A DNA stretch of 64,000 bases from Prevotella pallens ATCC 700821. GTDB taxonomy: Bacteria > Bacteroidota > Bacteroidia > Bacteroidales > Bacteroidaceae. A program made the position numbers and the translations under genes. Positions 52,749 to 60,835 of the stretch are shown here, piece after piece. Under the pieces are notes generated by a model. That model had not been told where the DNA came from. It made no database searches and worked only from the letters and a program-made list of their open reading frames with translations. The first letter of the stretch is position 1. Every line of letters begins with the position of its first letter. Location of the stretch: contig NZ_GL982514.1 of assembly GCF_000220255.1 (NCBI RefSeq), positions 631,520 to 695,519 of the forward strand, read 5' to 3'.

Positions 52749-52850
52749 CCCTCAAGAGTGAGGGCATTGGGTATACGCTGTTTCTGTAAACCCAATTAAT
52801 TTATATTTTCGTTTATAGGGTGTGCATACTGCGTTGAGCAGTGTGCACAC
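52748..52850 (+). promoter_or_regulatory. three consecutive hairpins in the nrdD-nrdG spacer
   Basis: Hairpin 1: GCCCTC (52748-52753) with GAGGGC (52760-52765). Hairpin 2: ATTGGG (52766-52771) with CCCAAT (52790-52795). Hairpin 3: GTGTGCATACTGC (52820-52832) with GCAGTGTGCACAC (52838-52850), one G-U pair. None runs into a real T tract (only TTTT after the third), so they could slow or protect the mRNA rather than end it. Confidence 0.6.
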
Positions 52851-52871
52851 AGTTTTAACACCAAATTTGTA

Positions 52872-53339
52872 ATGCTTAAATACGTAAATTCTGATATTGT
52901 TTTCCAAGAATTTCCCAACGAAGTTACGTTGGCTATCAATCTTTCTAACTGTCCTTGTAGATGCCCGGGGTGCCATAGCACTTTCCTTTGGACCGATGTG
53001 GGCACGCCATTAACACCAGATGCTATAGAGAAAATGCTGAAAGAAGATGGCGAACGCATTACTTGCATTGGCTTTATGGGGGGCGATAGCGAACCAGAGG
53101 CTATCAACCAACTGGCTATTTACATAAAAACGCACCACAAAAATATAAAAGTGGGCTGGTATACAGGGCGTACCACACTGGCAACGGATATTCAATTGCC
53201 TCATTTCGACTACATTAAGGTGGGACCATACATACGCCATCTGGGCGGATTAGATAGCCGACGCACCAACCAACGTATGTATAAAATTGTGGAAAACAAC
53301 CAAATGGAAGACATAACAAGCTTGTTTTGGAAAAAATAA
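52872..53339 (+). CDS. nrdG: anaerobic ribonucleotide reductase activating protein
   Basis: The radical SAM enzyme that makes the glycyl radical in NrdD. The cluster motif Cys-x3-Cys-x2-Cys is present in NCPCRCPGCHS (about 29-39) with cysteines at spacing 1, 5 and 8. GFMGGDSEP (about 57-65) is the SAM-binding glycine motif. Its 155 residues match the small size of the class III activase. It is on the same strand as nrdD and probably in one transcript. Confidence 0.94.
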   Translation: MLKYVNSDIVFQEFPNEVTLAINLSNCPCRCPGCHSTFLWTDVGTPLTPDAIEKMLKEDGERITCIGFMGGDSEPEAINQLAIYIKTHHKNIKVGWYTGRTTLATDIQLPHFDYIKVGPYIRHLGGLDSRRTNQRMYKIVENNQMEDITSLFWKK

Positions 53340-53535
53340 AGTTGCCGAAAAATAACGTAGAATAAAGGCTATATGGTTCTATCTTTCCTAAAAACCATAG
53401 AAAAAACAGATGATTTAAGAAAGATAGAATGCCTTTTAAGCCACATAACGGTAAACAAAAAACTATGTAGAAAGAATACCATTAAAACACAAACAAGTTG
53501 TTTACATATATCTTTTTTTATCCAAATATTTTGTG

Positions 53536-53543
53536 TAAGTTTG
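53536..53543 (+). promoter_or_regulatory. possible -7 box within an otherwise empty stretch
   Basis: TAAGTTTG with TTTG-like sequence upstream lies about 200 bases before the gene at 53739. Besides this, I see nothing in 53340-53738: no RNA gene, and the 80-codon frame there has no coding character. Confidence 0.35.
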
Positions 53544-53738
53544 CATTTAGGTATCAAAGCAACGCTATTTTGCAAAACTGTTGCCCATTTAGCGTGCGCT
53601 CTTGTCTACCTTTAAACACCTCGTATAAATGCTTGGTTCTGCCTGATACTCACCGCTTTCACCACCCCTAACATAGAAAAAGGCGAACCACAACAGGCAT
53701 TAAACCTTCGTTCGCAGGCTTAAAGAAATAATAATAGT

Positions 53739-54383
53739 ATGGGTTTTAACTACACAATAATAATATATATAATTGTTTTATCTGGATTGATATATGCTAT
53801 TTTTATAGCCTTCTATTTCGAAGCAAAGCTTTCTCATCAATCCAATAAAGCGAAAGCAAACATTTTTACAGGCGTTTTCATCTCCCTTTATACACTAACC
53901 GGATTGTCGTCCTTACTATCTTCGTTCTCCAATAGTATGATTATTCAGTATGGATTTCCAACTCTTTTTGCAGCCGAACAGTTAGTTGGAATCATCTTTT
54001 TCCTACGATATTTCCGAGAAACAAGGCGTTGGCTGAACAAAAATGCCAATGCAGTAACACTGATTTTTAAGAAAAACAGGTCGGCTATTCAGCCAAAACG
54101 AATTGTAGTAGATGCCATAGACGGTGTGCCAAATGGCAAAGGCATAATCCATTGGATATACAAAAAGTGTCTCATATCGCCGGGAACACACCAGTTTAAG
54201 CTTAGAGTAATAGCAAATAAAAAGGGAAGATCGTATGGCGAAGACGAATTTTTATCGTACGAAACACAAGTCAAACTACTTCCGGGTGGCAAATACTACA
54301 TAGAAGAAGACTTAGAACAGCAGTGCATTAACATTACTCCGCTGTTCCACATAAAGGTAGAATATAGCGACGTTGAGCCCTAA
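53739..54383 (+). CDS. membrane protein of unknown function, 214 residues
   Basis: Three membrane segments (about 5-28, 40-62 and 70-92) are followed by a soluble C-terminal domain of about 120 residues. That domain includes PKRIVVDAIDGVPNGKGIIHW (in two parts, about 111-131) and a beta-rich PGTHQFKLRVIANKKGRS (about 141-158), reminiscent of small immunoglobulin-like folds that appear in Bacteroidetes lipoproteins. I do not recognise the family. It is a single gene, flanked by empty stretches. Confidence 0.55.
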   Translation: MGFNYTIIIYIIVLSGLIYAIFIAFYFEAKLSHQSNKAKANIFTGVFISLYTLTGLSSLLSSFSNSMIIQYGFPTLFAAEQLVGIIFFLRYFRETRRWLNKNANAVTLIFKKNRSAIQPKRIVVDAIDGVPNGKGIIHWIYKKCLISPGTHQFKLRVIANKKGRSYGEDEFLSYETQVKLLPGGKYYIEEDLEQQCINITPLFHIKVEYSDVEP

Positions 54384-54479
54384 AACAAAGCAAAATAGAC
54401 ATTTAACCACTCGCAAAGCAATGCCCAATTAGCACCGAACAAACAATATAACAATAGAAAAAAGACGATATAAGAGTAT

Positions 54480-54800
54480 GTTCGCAACCCATTTTGTGAG
54501 CGAATGTAGATATTTCACGGAATGTTCGCAACGTATTCATTCTGTGTATGTTACATATTCACAGAACAAAAGTATGGTTTTTGCCGTGTAAAAGTATGGT
54601 TTTTGGCGTGCAAAAAGGGGGTTTTTGCGTTGCAAAAGTATGGTTTTTGTTTTTTGAATGTTACGTTGTTGCAAATCGGTAGCAACGCATTTCGTAGTTG
54701 AATGTGAATATCTCACAGCATATTCGCCACATTATTCCAATTTGTTAGCAGCATTATTAGCAGCACACAAGCAGCCGTAGGGGCAGATTTATCGTGCCCG
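54480..54800. repeat. composite repeat in reverse orientation: 22-bp array, linker and half palindrome
   Basis: The array has four units at 54567-54588, 54589-54610, 54611-54632 and 54633-54654 (CAAAAGTATGGTTTTTG and CAAAAAGGGGGTTTTTG). Beyond it lies the reverse complement of the linker found at 29.5 and 21.6 kb (GAATGTTACGTTGTTGCAAA, GAATGTGAATATCTCAC, TTAGCAGCATTATTAGCAGC), then one palindrome arm (GCCGTAGGGGCAGATTTATC.., ending GTGCCCG, 54774-54800). The other arm is missing; instead the terminator of the C69 gene follows. Short reading frames here are repeat artefacts. Confidence 0.85.
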
Positions 54801-54892
54801 CATATCCGTAAACACCCACGAAATGACGAACGGATATGCGTGTGAGTTGAAATGGATACACGTATTCGATGAAATGATATTCCCAAAGGAGA

Positions 54893-54936
54893 CAAAAAAG
54901 AGCAGTCCAAATGCTACTTTGGAACTGCTCTCTTTG
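54893..54936 (-). terminator. terminator of the C69 peptidase gene
   Basis: On the minus strand a stem of AAAGAGAGCAGTTCCAAA type pairs with TTTGGACTGCTCTTTTTT with one bulge, ending in a run of Ts (As at 54894-54899 on the plus strand). Confidence 0.85.
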
Positions 54937-54955
54937 TAAATAAAAAAATATTATT

Positions 54956-56599
54956 TTATTCTGCTGGAACCTCAAACTTATCGCCAGTTTGCTCTATAAT
55001 AGCCTTCTTAGCAGCCTCGCTCATACCCGGACGAGCTGGACGTGCACCCCAACCAGTGGCAGTACGTTCGAACTTACCGTCCTTTTCTGGTTTCACTGCC
55101 ATATCATTAAACTTCACAATAAGGTAAGTTGCAAGTTGTTTCCACTCGTTAAGCATTTCGTTACTCTTAGCTATTGAGTAGTCGTTTAGATACTTAACAG
55201 CCGCATCCTTATCGGTTTTATAGAGTTCTTGTGCCTTTGTTTCCACTGCATTTTGGTTAGCAGCATAGCCCTTTTCCAACTTTTCGCGAACAGCTTTCAG
55301 TGCTGGGAACATCTGAGAGTAGCGTGGATAAACCATATTTGCTACCCAATTGCATACCCAGAAAGCGTTTTTGTCGGAGAAAGTAACAGCATCGGCTCCT
55401 GGAGTATTAAAGCATTCGGCACGATCAACGTTACTACAGTATATTGGAACGTATGCTGCCATGTTGCCATCGTCGTTAGCAAACCAGATGATACCACCTA
55501 TTTCGCGAGGCAACCAAGAGCGTAATTGGCACACGTATGAGAATGCACTCTGCTGAGTAGATGCAGGACGCTCTGTAAAATACTTCTTTCCGTTGTAGTC
55601 GAACGTAAGTGGTGTTGGGCGATAAGGCATTTCCCAATCGCCCTGACCGCAGTCGTTGAGTGTGCTTAAGGCAGTTCCTTCGTAGTGGTCGCGCATACTC
55701 ATCTCCATATCGGCAAGGCTTAGCTTACGGTCTGGAGCTATCCAAAGAGGCATATCTTTAGCATTTTTATCTTTACCAAGTGCCCAAGGCAAGTATTCAG
55801 ACATATCTTTAAAGTGGTTAAAGAAGCTCCACACACGTGCATCGCAGTAGCGACGACCACCGAAATCGGGTGCTGCATAAACCATTTTCCAGTTAAAGTC
55901 TTTGTCTTTTCCATTAAACCAGCCCTTCTCGCGAGCGAATTTAATGCAATTTTTAGATGTTATTACATCGGTATTATAGGTAGAGAACTGTCCGATACGT
56001 GCCTGATTAGCGTGTCCAGATATCATTCCATCGGGTATACGAACGGCAACCCATACCACTTTTTGCTTTTTATCGCCACCGCAACCCATCATTTCTAGAA
56101 TCCAAACTTCGTTCGGATCGGCAATAGTAAAGCTTTCTCCACTTGACTGATAGCCATATTTTTCAACCAAATCGGTCATTACTTTAATGGCTTCGCGAGC
56201 AGTTTTAGAGCGTTGTAAACCCAGATACATAAGCGAACCATAGTCTATAATACCCGTATTATCTACCATTTCTTTACGTCCGCCGTAGGTTGTTTCGCCA
56301 ATACTTACCTGGTATTCGTTGATGTTTCCTATTACATTATAGGTTTCTGGAGCCTCGTCTATGAAGCCATGACGTTCTCCAGAGTCATAATCAACTATTT
56401 CTCTCTTTGCTCCTTTTGGGTGTTTTCCTGCAGGATAGTGGCAAAGACTGGCAAACATACCATAGTCGTCGGCACTGTAAGTAACGAAAACAGAGCCATC
56501 GGTAGTTGCTCCTCGCGTTGCAATAAAGTTGGTACAAGCCTCTGCAGAAAGGTAAGAGCAGAGCGCAAGTACGCCTAAAATTAGTTTTTTCATAATCAT
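54956..56599 (-). CDS. C69 family dipeptidase
   Basis: A 547-residue secreted peptidase. The signal peptide (about 1-21) ends directly before Cys22 in AEACTNFIATRGATTDGS, the autoprocessed N-terminal nucleophile of family C69 (PepD-like). The third codon (56593) is an equally good start. The NTn-hydrolase body includes IGETTYGGR (about 101-109) and SFTIADPNEVWILEMMG (about 154-170). It should hydrolyse dipeptides in the periplasm. It is downstream of the M23 peptidase on the same strand (43-base spacer). Confidence 0.9.
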   Translation of the reverse strand: MIMKKLILGVLALCSYLSAEACTNFIATRGATTDGSVFVTYSADDYGMFASLCHYPAGKHPKGAKREIVDYDSGERHGFIDEAPETYNVIGNINEYQVSIGETTYGGRKEMVDNTGIIDYGSLMYLGLQRSKTAREAIKVMTDLVEKYGYQSSGESFTIADPNEVWILEMMGCGGDKKQKVVWVAVRIPDGMISGHANQARIGQFSTYNTDVITSKNCIKFAREKGWFNGKDKDFNWKMVYAAPDFGGRRYCDARVWSFFNHFKDMSEYLPWALGKDKNAKDMPLWIAPDRKLSLADMEMSMRDHYEGTALSTLNDCGQGDWEMPYRPTPLTFDYNGKKYFTERPASTQQSAFSYVCQLRSWLPREIGGIIWFANDDGNMAAYVPIYCSNVDRAECFNTPGADAVTFSDKNAFWVCNWVANMVYPRYSQMFPALKAVREKLEKGYAANQNAVETKAQELYKTDKDAAVKYLNDYSIAKSNEMLNEWKQLATYLIVKFNDMAVKPEKDGKFERTATGWGARPARPGMSEAAKKAIIEQTGDKFEVPAE

Positions 56600-56642
56600 A
56601 TAGGTTTAAAAAATTAGAGTTTCACATTATATATATTGGAAT

Positions 56643-58283
56643 TTAATAGGTTATTTTTGTGGTATAGGTAGCCACATTTTGGCGTCTATCGGTTGCAACA
56701 ATGCGCAATGTGTGTTGCGTTTTCGTAGCCGGGATAGGCGTTTTGCGTAGGTCGCAGAAAATGTTAGACCGGTCTTTACCTTGTTCAAACAACACAAATT
56801 TGTTGTCGATATAGGCTTCGTAGCTCTTTACGCCAGTACCTGTATCAGACAAATGGAACGTTAATGATGCCGGATTACCCGATGTTTGTCTAATGGTTGG
56901 CGGTGTGTTGTCGTGTGCAACATAGTATACCAGTCCCAAATCGCGTATGTTTCCTTGTAGCCAACCATCTTTATAGCTTCCCCCACAGTACATTGGTGGA
57001 GCGCCAGCACCACTTCCACGTGCTATGGCAGCCATATATAGTTTAGAAGTATTGCCTATTGGTGCGGTTATTTTTATCTTTAAAGGAGTGTAAGCAAGTA
57101 GAGGAAGCGACAAAGGAGCAAAGCGATAGCCTGCCGAAAGGGCATTTGCAAGAGTTGTTTGCTGTGGTTGTAGCAAACAGTTGCGTGCCAATAGCGAACC
57201 TTTTACCTGTAACAGAGCTACTGCGAAAGCCACATTGTTGTTGCGATTTACCAGCAAAGCGTTGGCACCACCAATGGGTTGTGCAGGCGGAATGGCTTGT
57301 GGTGTGCCCTGAACATATATGTCTTTCACGGTTTTATTGCCATAATAGTCGCTGAAAACATATTGTAAATGGTACTCGCGAGGCTGATTGAAATTTACAA
57401 TACCCCCTGTAGCATTAGTCGTTATGAAGGGAAGACGGTTGCCAGGCTCACGAAACGACTTAAGATACCAGATGCGATGACTGGCGAAATGCTCGTAATC
57501 GCCCCACACATTAATCATTCTGTTGCATTGTTGTGGTATGTTGTTTACATCGCTTTTGTAGATTAGCTTACCATCGCAATATAGTTCGGTGTGGCGTACA
57601 CCATAGTTGTTGTACACGCTATCCATGTGGTCGTAAGCCCATGTGCCGAATCCTACTTTGCCCCAAGCACGGTATCGGGTATTACCAAAGGAGTAAATTC
57701 TACTTTCTTGTGTATTTTGAAAAACACCCTGACCTGCCTGTGGATAGCTTTTAAACGAGTAGGCGGTGGGTGCTTCGGTATCTGGTACTATATGAGAAAG
57801 CCAGTTCATTGGGTCCATAAGGTTTCCAGTGGCTGTTTGGTGCATCTCTAAATGGAGATGCGGACCTTGCGATGCTCCTGTATTTCCACTAAGAGCAACA
57901 AACTGTCCCTTACCTACTGGTATTTCACCAGGCTGAAAATGAATATCGCCATTATAGCTATGGTGTGTGTATTGCCATCGTTCTACAGCAGCTTGTATCT
58001 GTGGTGCAAAACGATTAAGGTGTACATAAAAACTGGAATAGCCATTAGGGTGTGCTATTACCAGTGCGCGTCCAAAACCATACTCACCTACTATGGCACG
58101 AGAAACGTATCCATTGGCAATGGAATAGACTCCAAAGTTTACTCCACGTTCGGTTTTTATATCTATTCCACCATGAAAATGGTTGGGACGAGGCTCTCCA
58201 AAGTTACCCGCAAGCTGTACATGTATGTGCACAGGAGAGGCAAATGAGAGTGTTGCAAGCAATAAACTAACGAATAATTGCAT
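56643..58283 (-). CDS. M23 family metallopeptidase
   Basis: A 546-residue secreted protein with a signal peptide (about 1-17) and a LytM/M23 domain at its N-terminus, unlike most family members. The zinc ligands are visible as HFHGGIDI (His37, Asp41) and HLHLEMH (His142, His144). The remaining 370 residues are beta-rich (likely immunoglobulin-like strands, for example SLTFHLSDTGTGVKSYEAYIDN) and may bind cell wall or partner. It probably trims peptidoglycan cross-links or acts as a division or outer-membrane biogenesis factor. Confidence 0.88.
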   Translation of the reverse strand: MQLFVSLLLATLSFASPVHIHVQLAGNFGEPRPNHFHGGIDIKTERGVNFGVYSIANGYVSRAIVGEYGFGRALVIAHPNGYSSFYVHLNRFAPQIQAAVERWQYTHHSYNGDIHFQPGEIPVGKGQFVALSGNTGASQGPHLHLEMHQTATGNLMDPMNWLSHIVPDTEAPTAYSFKSYPQAGQGVFQNTQESRIYSFGNTRYRAWGKVGFGTWAYDHMDSVYNNYGVRHTELYCDGKLIYKSDVNNIPQQCNRMINVWGDYEHFASHRIWYLKSFREPGNRLPFITTNATGGIVNFNQPREYHLQYVFSDYYGNKTVKDIYVQGTPQAIPPAQPIGGANALLVNRNNNVAFAVALLQVKGSLLARNCLLQPQQTTLANALSAGYRFAPLSLPLLAYTPLKIKITAPIGNTSKLYMAAIARGSGAGAPPMYCGGSYKDGWLQGNIRDLGLVYYVAHDNTPPTIRQTSGNPASLTFHLSDTGTGVKSYEAYIDNKFVLFEQGKDRSNIFCDLRKTPIPATKTQHTLRIVATDRRQNVATYTTKITY

Positions 58284-58437
58284 TTGCTTTATATTGTTTT
58301 TAATGTTCTTTTGTTTCGTTTAAAGGCTCTAAGGACACCAGGAGAACCTTTTAGCTTCTATAGAAGATAGTATCTATGGGAACACTATTCTCTCTATAAA
58401 TATTCTCCTCATAGTGCCGCTCCAAAACCTAAATGCT

Positions 58438-58656
58438 CTAAAGCGACTGACTTTCGCTAAGCATCTGCCCATCTTTATAGGCTCTGAGCTTTCCTCTATG
58501 CACTTGTAAAACCACTTCTCCTCCTATCCATTCTGTCATAGAAATTTCTTCTTTGAGCTGGAAGAAGTGCTCTACCCTATCGCCAACCAGTTCTATTACA
58601 GCAGGTTCTATACATTTGTTGTTGTAAATTGCTGTATTAACGGCTATTCGTCTCAT
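58438..58656 (-). CDS. small conserved protein, 72 residues
   Basis: The ATG of this frame overlaps the stop of the upstream lipoprotein gene by four bases (58653-58656), a sign of translational coupling and thus of a real gene. The sequence (MRRIAVNTAIYNNKCIEPAV.. ending QMLSESQSL) is soluble with alternating strands, near SH3-like size. I recognise no family name. It stands between the DUF4296 lipoprotein and the M23 peptidase and may act with either. Confidence 0.6.
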   Translation of the reverse strand: MRRIAVNTAIYNNKCIEPAVIELVGDRVEHFFQLKEEISMTEWIGGEVVLQVHRGKLRAYKDGQMLSESQSL

Positions 58657-59624
58657 CGTGTAGCTGGCTTTGGAATGCCTCTTTTGCGCATTGCTTCCTG
58701 CACAGCATTATCGTCGGCAACCATCTGTAGGTTGGCATCTGATATTTTTTCGCCTTGTTTTTTCTGCACTGGTTCGCCTCCAACATTACGTATTGGGTAA
58801 GTATTATTGGTAGAATCGGCAGGCGCAACAGTAGTTTGCTTCTGCTCGTGCATACGAATTAGCTTGATATTGGTGATGGCTAAGAGACGGAATGTAGTGG
58901 AATTGTCGTGTGGTTGTGGCATATAGAAGTAGCCACGCACCCGTTTTATACCAGAATGAGCAGTGTCTTGGATAGGAACAGACTGGTGTCCTTCGCTAAA
59001 GAAGCGTGCAGTTTCGGTTGCTATACTATCGTTTCCAAAGGTTACAGTGAACACTGCTACACCCTCTCGCGTACCATCTTGCACTATGAAAAGAGGGTCG
59101 AATTCGAGCGTTAGCTGGTCGCCTTTATGGAAAGTAGTATCTGTTTTCACTTCAAAATAATGGTAGTTGTAAGGCGATTGTGGTGTTAGTATCACCGCTT
59201 TTGCCCTATTCCACACATTTGTAGTATCGCCTTTGAGCGATTCATCGCCATACTGATTGAAGTCGGATGCCGATACGCCTTGTGCTTGTGCCTCCTTTTT
59301 CAGTCGTTCGTCTATATTTTCGTATATCTTCTTTAGTCGTTCGGTATGTCGCAAATAGTATTTCAACGAATTTTCAAACTCAGTTTCGTCTATTCCATAG
59401 CGTTTAAACACAGCCAGTTTGTATGCCTCTTGTTGTTCTGGAGTAGCATTTTTTACTGCTGCCACAGACATTGCTACGTGGTAATCGTACAACAAATCTT
59501 CCATTTCTCCAGGCTGAATATAAGTGGAAGGTACGGTAGGTTTACACGAAACCAACACAAACGCAAGCAAAATACATATTTTTGCCCACGCATATAGCAA
59601 TTTGTTGTGTTTCTGTGTATACAT
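58653..59624 (-). CDS. DUF4296 domain lipoprotein
   Basis: A 323-residue lipoprotein with a signal peptide and lipobox Cys near residue 27 (LVSCKP). Residues about 35-125 form the DUF4296 domain (GEMEDLLYDYHVAMSVAAV, FKRYGIDETEFENSLKYYL), a helical region common in Bacteroidetes next to lspA. The later part is beta-rich. The signal peptidase II gene lies just upstream (nine bases), which makes sense for a lipoprotein substrate. The function is unknown. Confidence 0.85.
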   Translation of the reverse strand: MYTQKHNKLLYAWAKICILLAFVLVSCKPTVPSTYIQPGEMEDLLYDYHVAMSVAAVKNATPEQQEAYKLAVFKRYGIDETEFENSLKYYLRHTERLKKIYENIDERLKKEAQAQGVSASDFNQYGDESLKGDTTNVWNRAKAVILTPQSPYNYHYFEVKTDTTFHKGDQLTLEFDPLFIVQDGTREGVAVFTVTFGNDSIATETARFFSEGHQSVPIQDTAHSGIKRVRGYFYMPQPHDNSTTFRLLAITNIKLIRMHEQKQTTVAPADSTNNTYPIRNVGGEPVQKKQGEKISDANLQMVADDNAVQEAMRKRGIPKPATR

Positions 59625-59633
59625 TATTGTTGT

Positions 59634-60329
59634 TTATTCTTCGTTGGTTTTTTGTGCATTTACAGTGTTTTCAGCAATATTCTCTGTTGTTTTTGTTGCT
59701 GACGGTGTAGTATTTGTGCTGTTAAAGTCGTTACGATAGAAAAGAAAAAGCACAACTACGCCCACCGATATACATGCATCGGCAAAATTAAAGATAGCAG
59801 AAAAGAAAGTAAAATCTTCTCCGCCCCATATTGGAAGCCATTCAGGAAAGGTGCCGTGAAATAGTGGAAACGAAAACATATCCACCACATTGCCCATTAA
59901 AACAGACGCATAGCCTTCGCCCCACGCTACTAAATGTGCTGTTGGAAGGTTGGTATAATAGGGGTGCGATGCGGTAAATATTTCGCCATAAAAGAGCGAA
60001 TCCAAAATGTTTCCAGCCGCACCAGCATATATCATACTAAGTACTATGATGTAACCTATACGTGCTCCTTCTTTAATACGCTTATAGATATACCATGTTA
60101 AAACTCCTACGGCAACTATTCGGAACAGACTTAGGAAGAGTTTGCTTCCTATTTCCATTCCGAAAGCCATTCCACGGTTTTCTATAAACGATATGCGAAA
60201 CCAATTGAATATGACAATTTCTTCGCCAATATTCATATTTAGCTTCACCCATATCTTTATAATTTGGTCAATTAACAGTAGCAATACAATGGTTGTTACT
60301 GCTATTGTGCATTTCTTTTTATTACTCAT
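59634..60329 (-). CDS. lspA: lipoprotein signal peptidase (signal peptidase II)
   Basis: The 231-residue membrane enzyme cleaves signal peptides before the lipid-modified Cys. Four membrane segments are seen, with the catalytic aspartates in GNILDSLFYG (about 107-116) and FNFADACISVG (about 183-193) and the ENRGMAFG motif (about 50-57). The C-terminal about 30 residues are a low-complexity Asn/Thr/Glu tail, so it is longer than the usual 160-200. It is the third gene of the ileS, dksA-like, lspA, DUF4296 group. Confidence 0.95.
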   Translation of the reverse strand: MSNKKKCTIAVTTIVLLLLIDQIIKIWVKLNMNIGEEIVIFNWFRISFIENRGMAFGMEIGSKLFLSLFRIVAVGVLTWYIYKRIKEGARIGYIIVLSMIYAGAAGNILDSLFYGEIFTASHPYYTNLPTAHLVAWGEGYASVLMGNVVDMFSFPLFHGTFPEWLPIWGGEDFTFFSAIFNFADACISVGVVVLFLFYRNDFNSTNTTPSATKTTENIAENTVNAQKTNEE

Positions 60330-60337
60330 CTGAACCT

Positions 60338-60721
60338 TTAATGGTCTTTATTGGCTTGCTTCGATGCCACGCTGAGCGTTGCATGTGGCACAATTCGAAG
60401 ACGTTCTTTAGGAATTAGTTCTCCCGTAATTCTGTCTATACCGTACGTTTTATTATCTATACGTATCAAAGCAGCATGCAAACCTTGTATAAACTTCTGC
60501 TGACGCTGCGCCATTTGTACGAGTTCTTCCTTAGTTTGATTAGTACTTCCTTCTTCCAAAGCCTTATAAGTGGGTGACGTATCATTTACATCGTTAGTGT
60601 TTTTGTTCATCAACACCTTCATTGTTTCCTCATAATCAGACTTTGCAATCTCTAATTTTTGATTTATAATAGCGCGGAACTCCTCGAGTTCTTCATCGCT
60701 ATAACGCTTCTTTTCCTCCAT
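60338..60721 (-). CDS. TraR/DksA-like protein without zinc cysteines
   Basis: A 127-residue protein of the TraR/DksA family. The coiled-coil part (about 8-85, EELEEFRAIINQKLEIAKSD) is followed by the usual segment YGIDRITGELIPKERLRIVPHATL (about 93-116), where the first zinc Cys is replaced by Asp; no cysteine occurs in the whole protein. DksA proteins bind RNA polymerase and, with ppGpp, tune rRNA and stress promoters. It lies between ileS and lspA, the common Bacteroidetes order. Loss of zinc binding may be general in this clade. Confidence 0.88.
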   Translation of the reverse strand: MEEKKRYSDEELEEFRAIINQKLEIAKSDYEETMKVLMNKNTNDVNDTSPTYKALEEGSTNQTKEELVQMAQRQQKFIQGLHAALIRIDNKTYGIDRITGELIPKERLRIVPHATLSVASKQANKDH

Positions 60722-60786
60722 AGTTTTTAGTTTAATAGTGTTTTACTTGGAACATTTTCCTTTGTTCTTAATATATAATAAGGTGT

Positions 60787-60826
60787 ACTGCGCGTGATGG
60801 AAGAGCGTCCAGCCACCACGTGCAGT
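60787..60826 (-). promoter_or_regulatory. hairpin between ileS and the dksA-like gene
   Basis: ACTGCGCGTGATGG (60787-60800) pairs with CCACCACGTGCAGT (60813-60826) over 14 positions with one mismatch and one G-U. A T tract is absent on the minus strand. It may be an RNA-processing or weak stop signal that lowers downstream expression. Confidence 0.5.
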
Positions 60827-60835
60827 AATCCTTTT

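Noticed and set aside
53373-53615. 80-codon rightward frame after nrdG
   Set aside because: A promoter-like box lies inside it, the residue composition is not protein-like and there is no spacing signal.
54713-54975. Two leftward frames of 65-72 codons
   Set aside because: They run through the palindrome arm, linker and the C69 terminator, so they are artefacts of the repeat.
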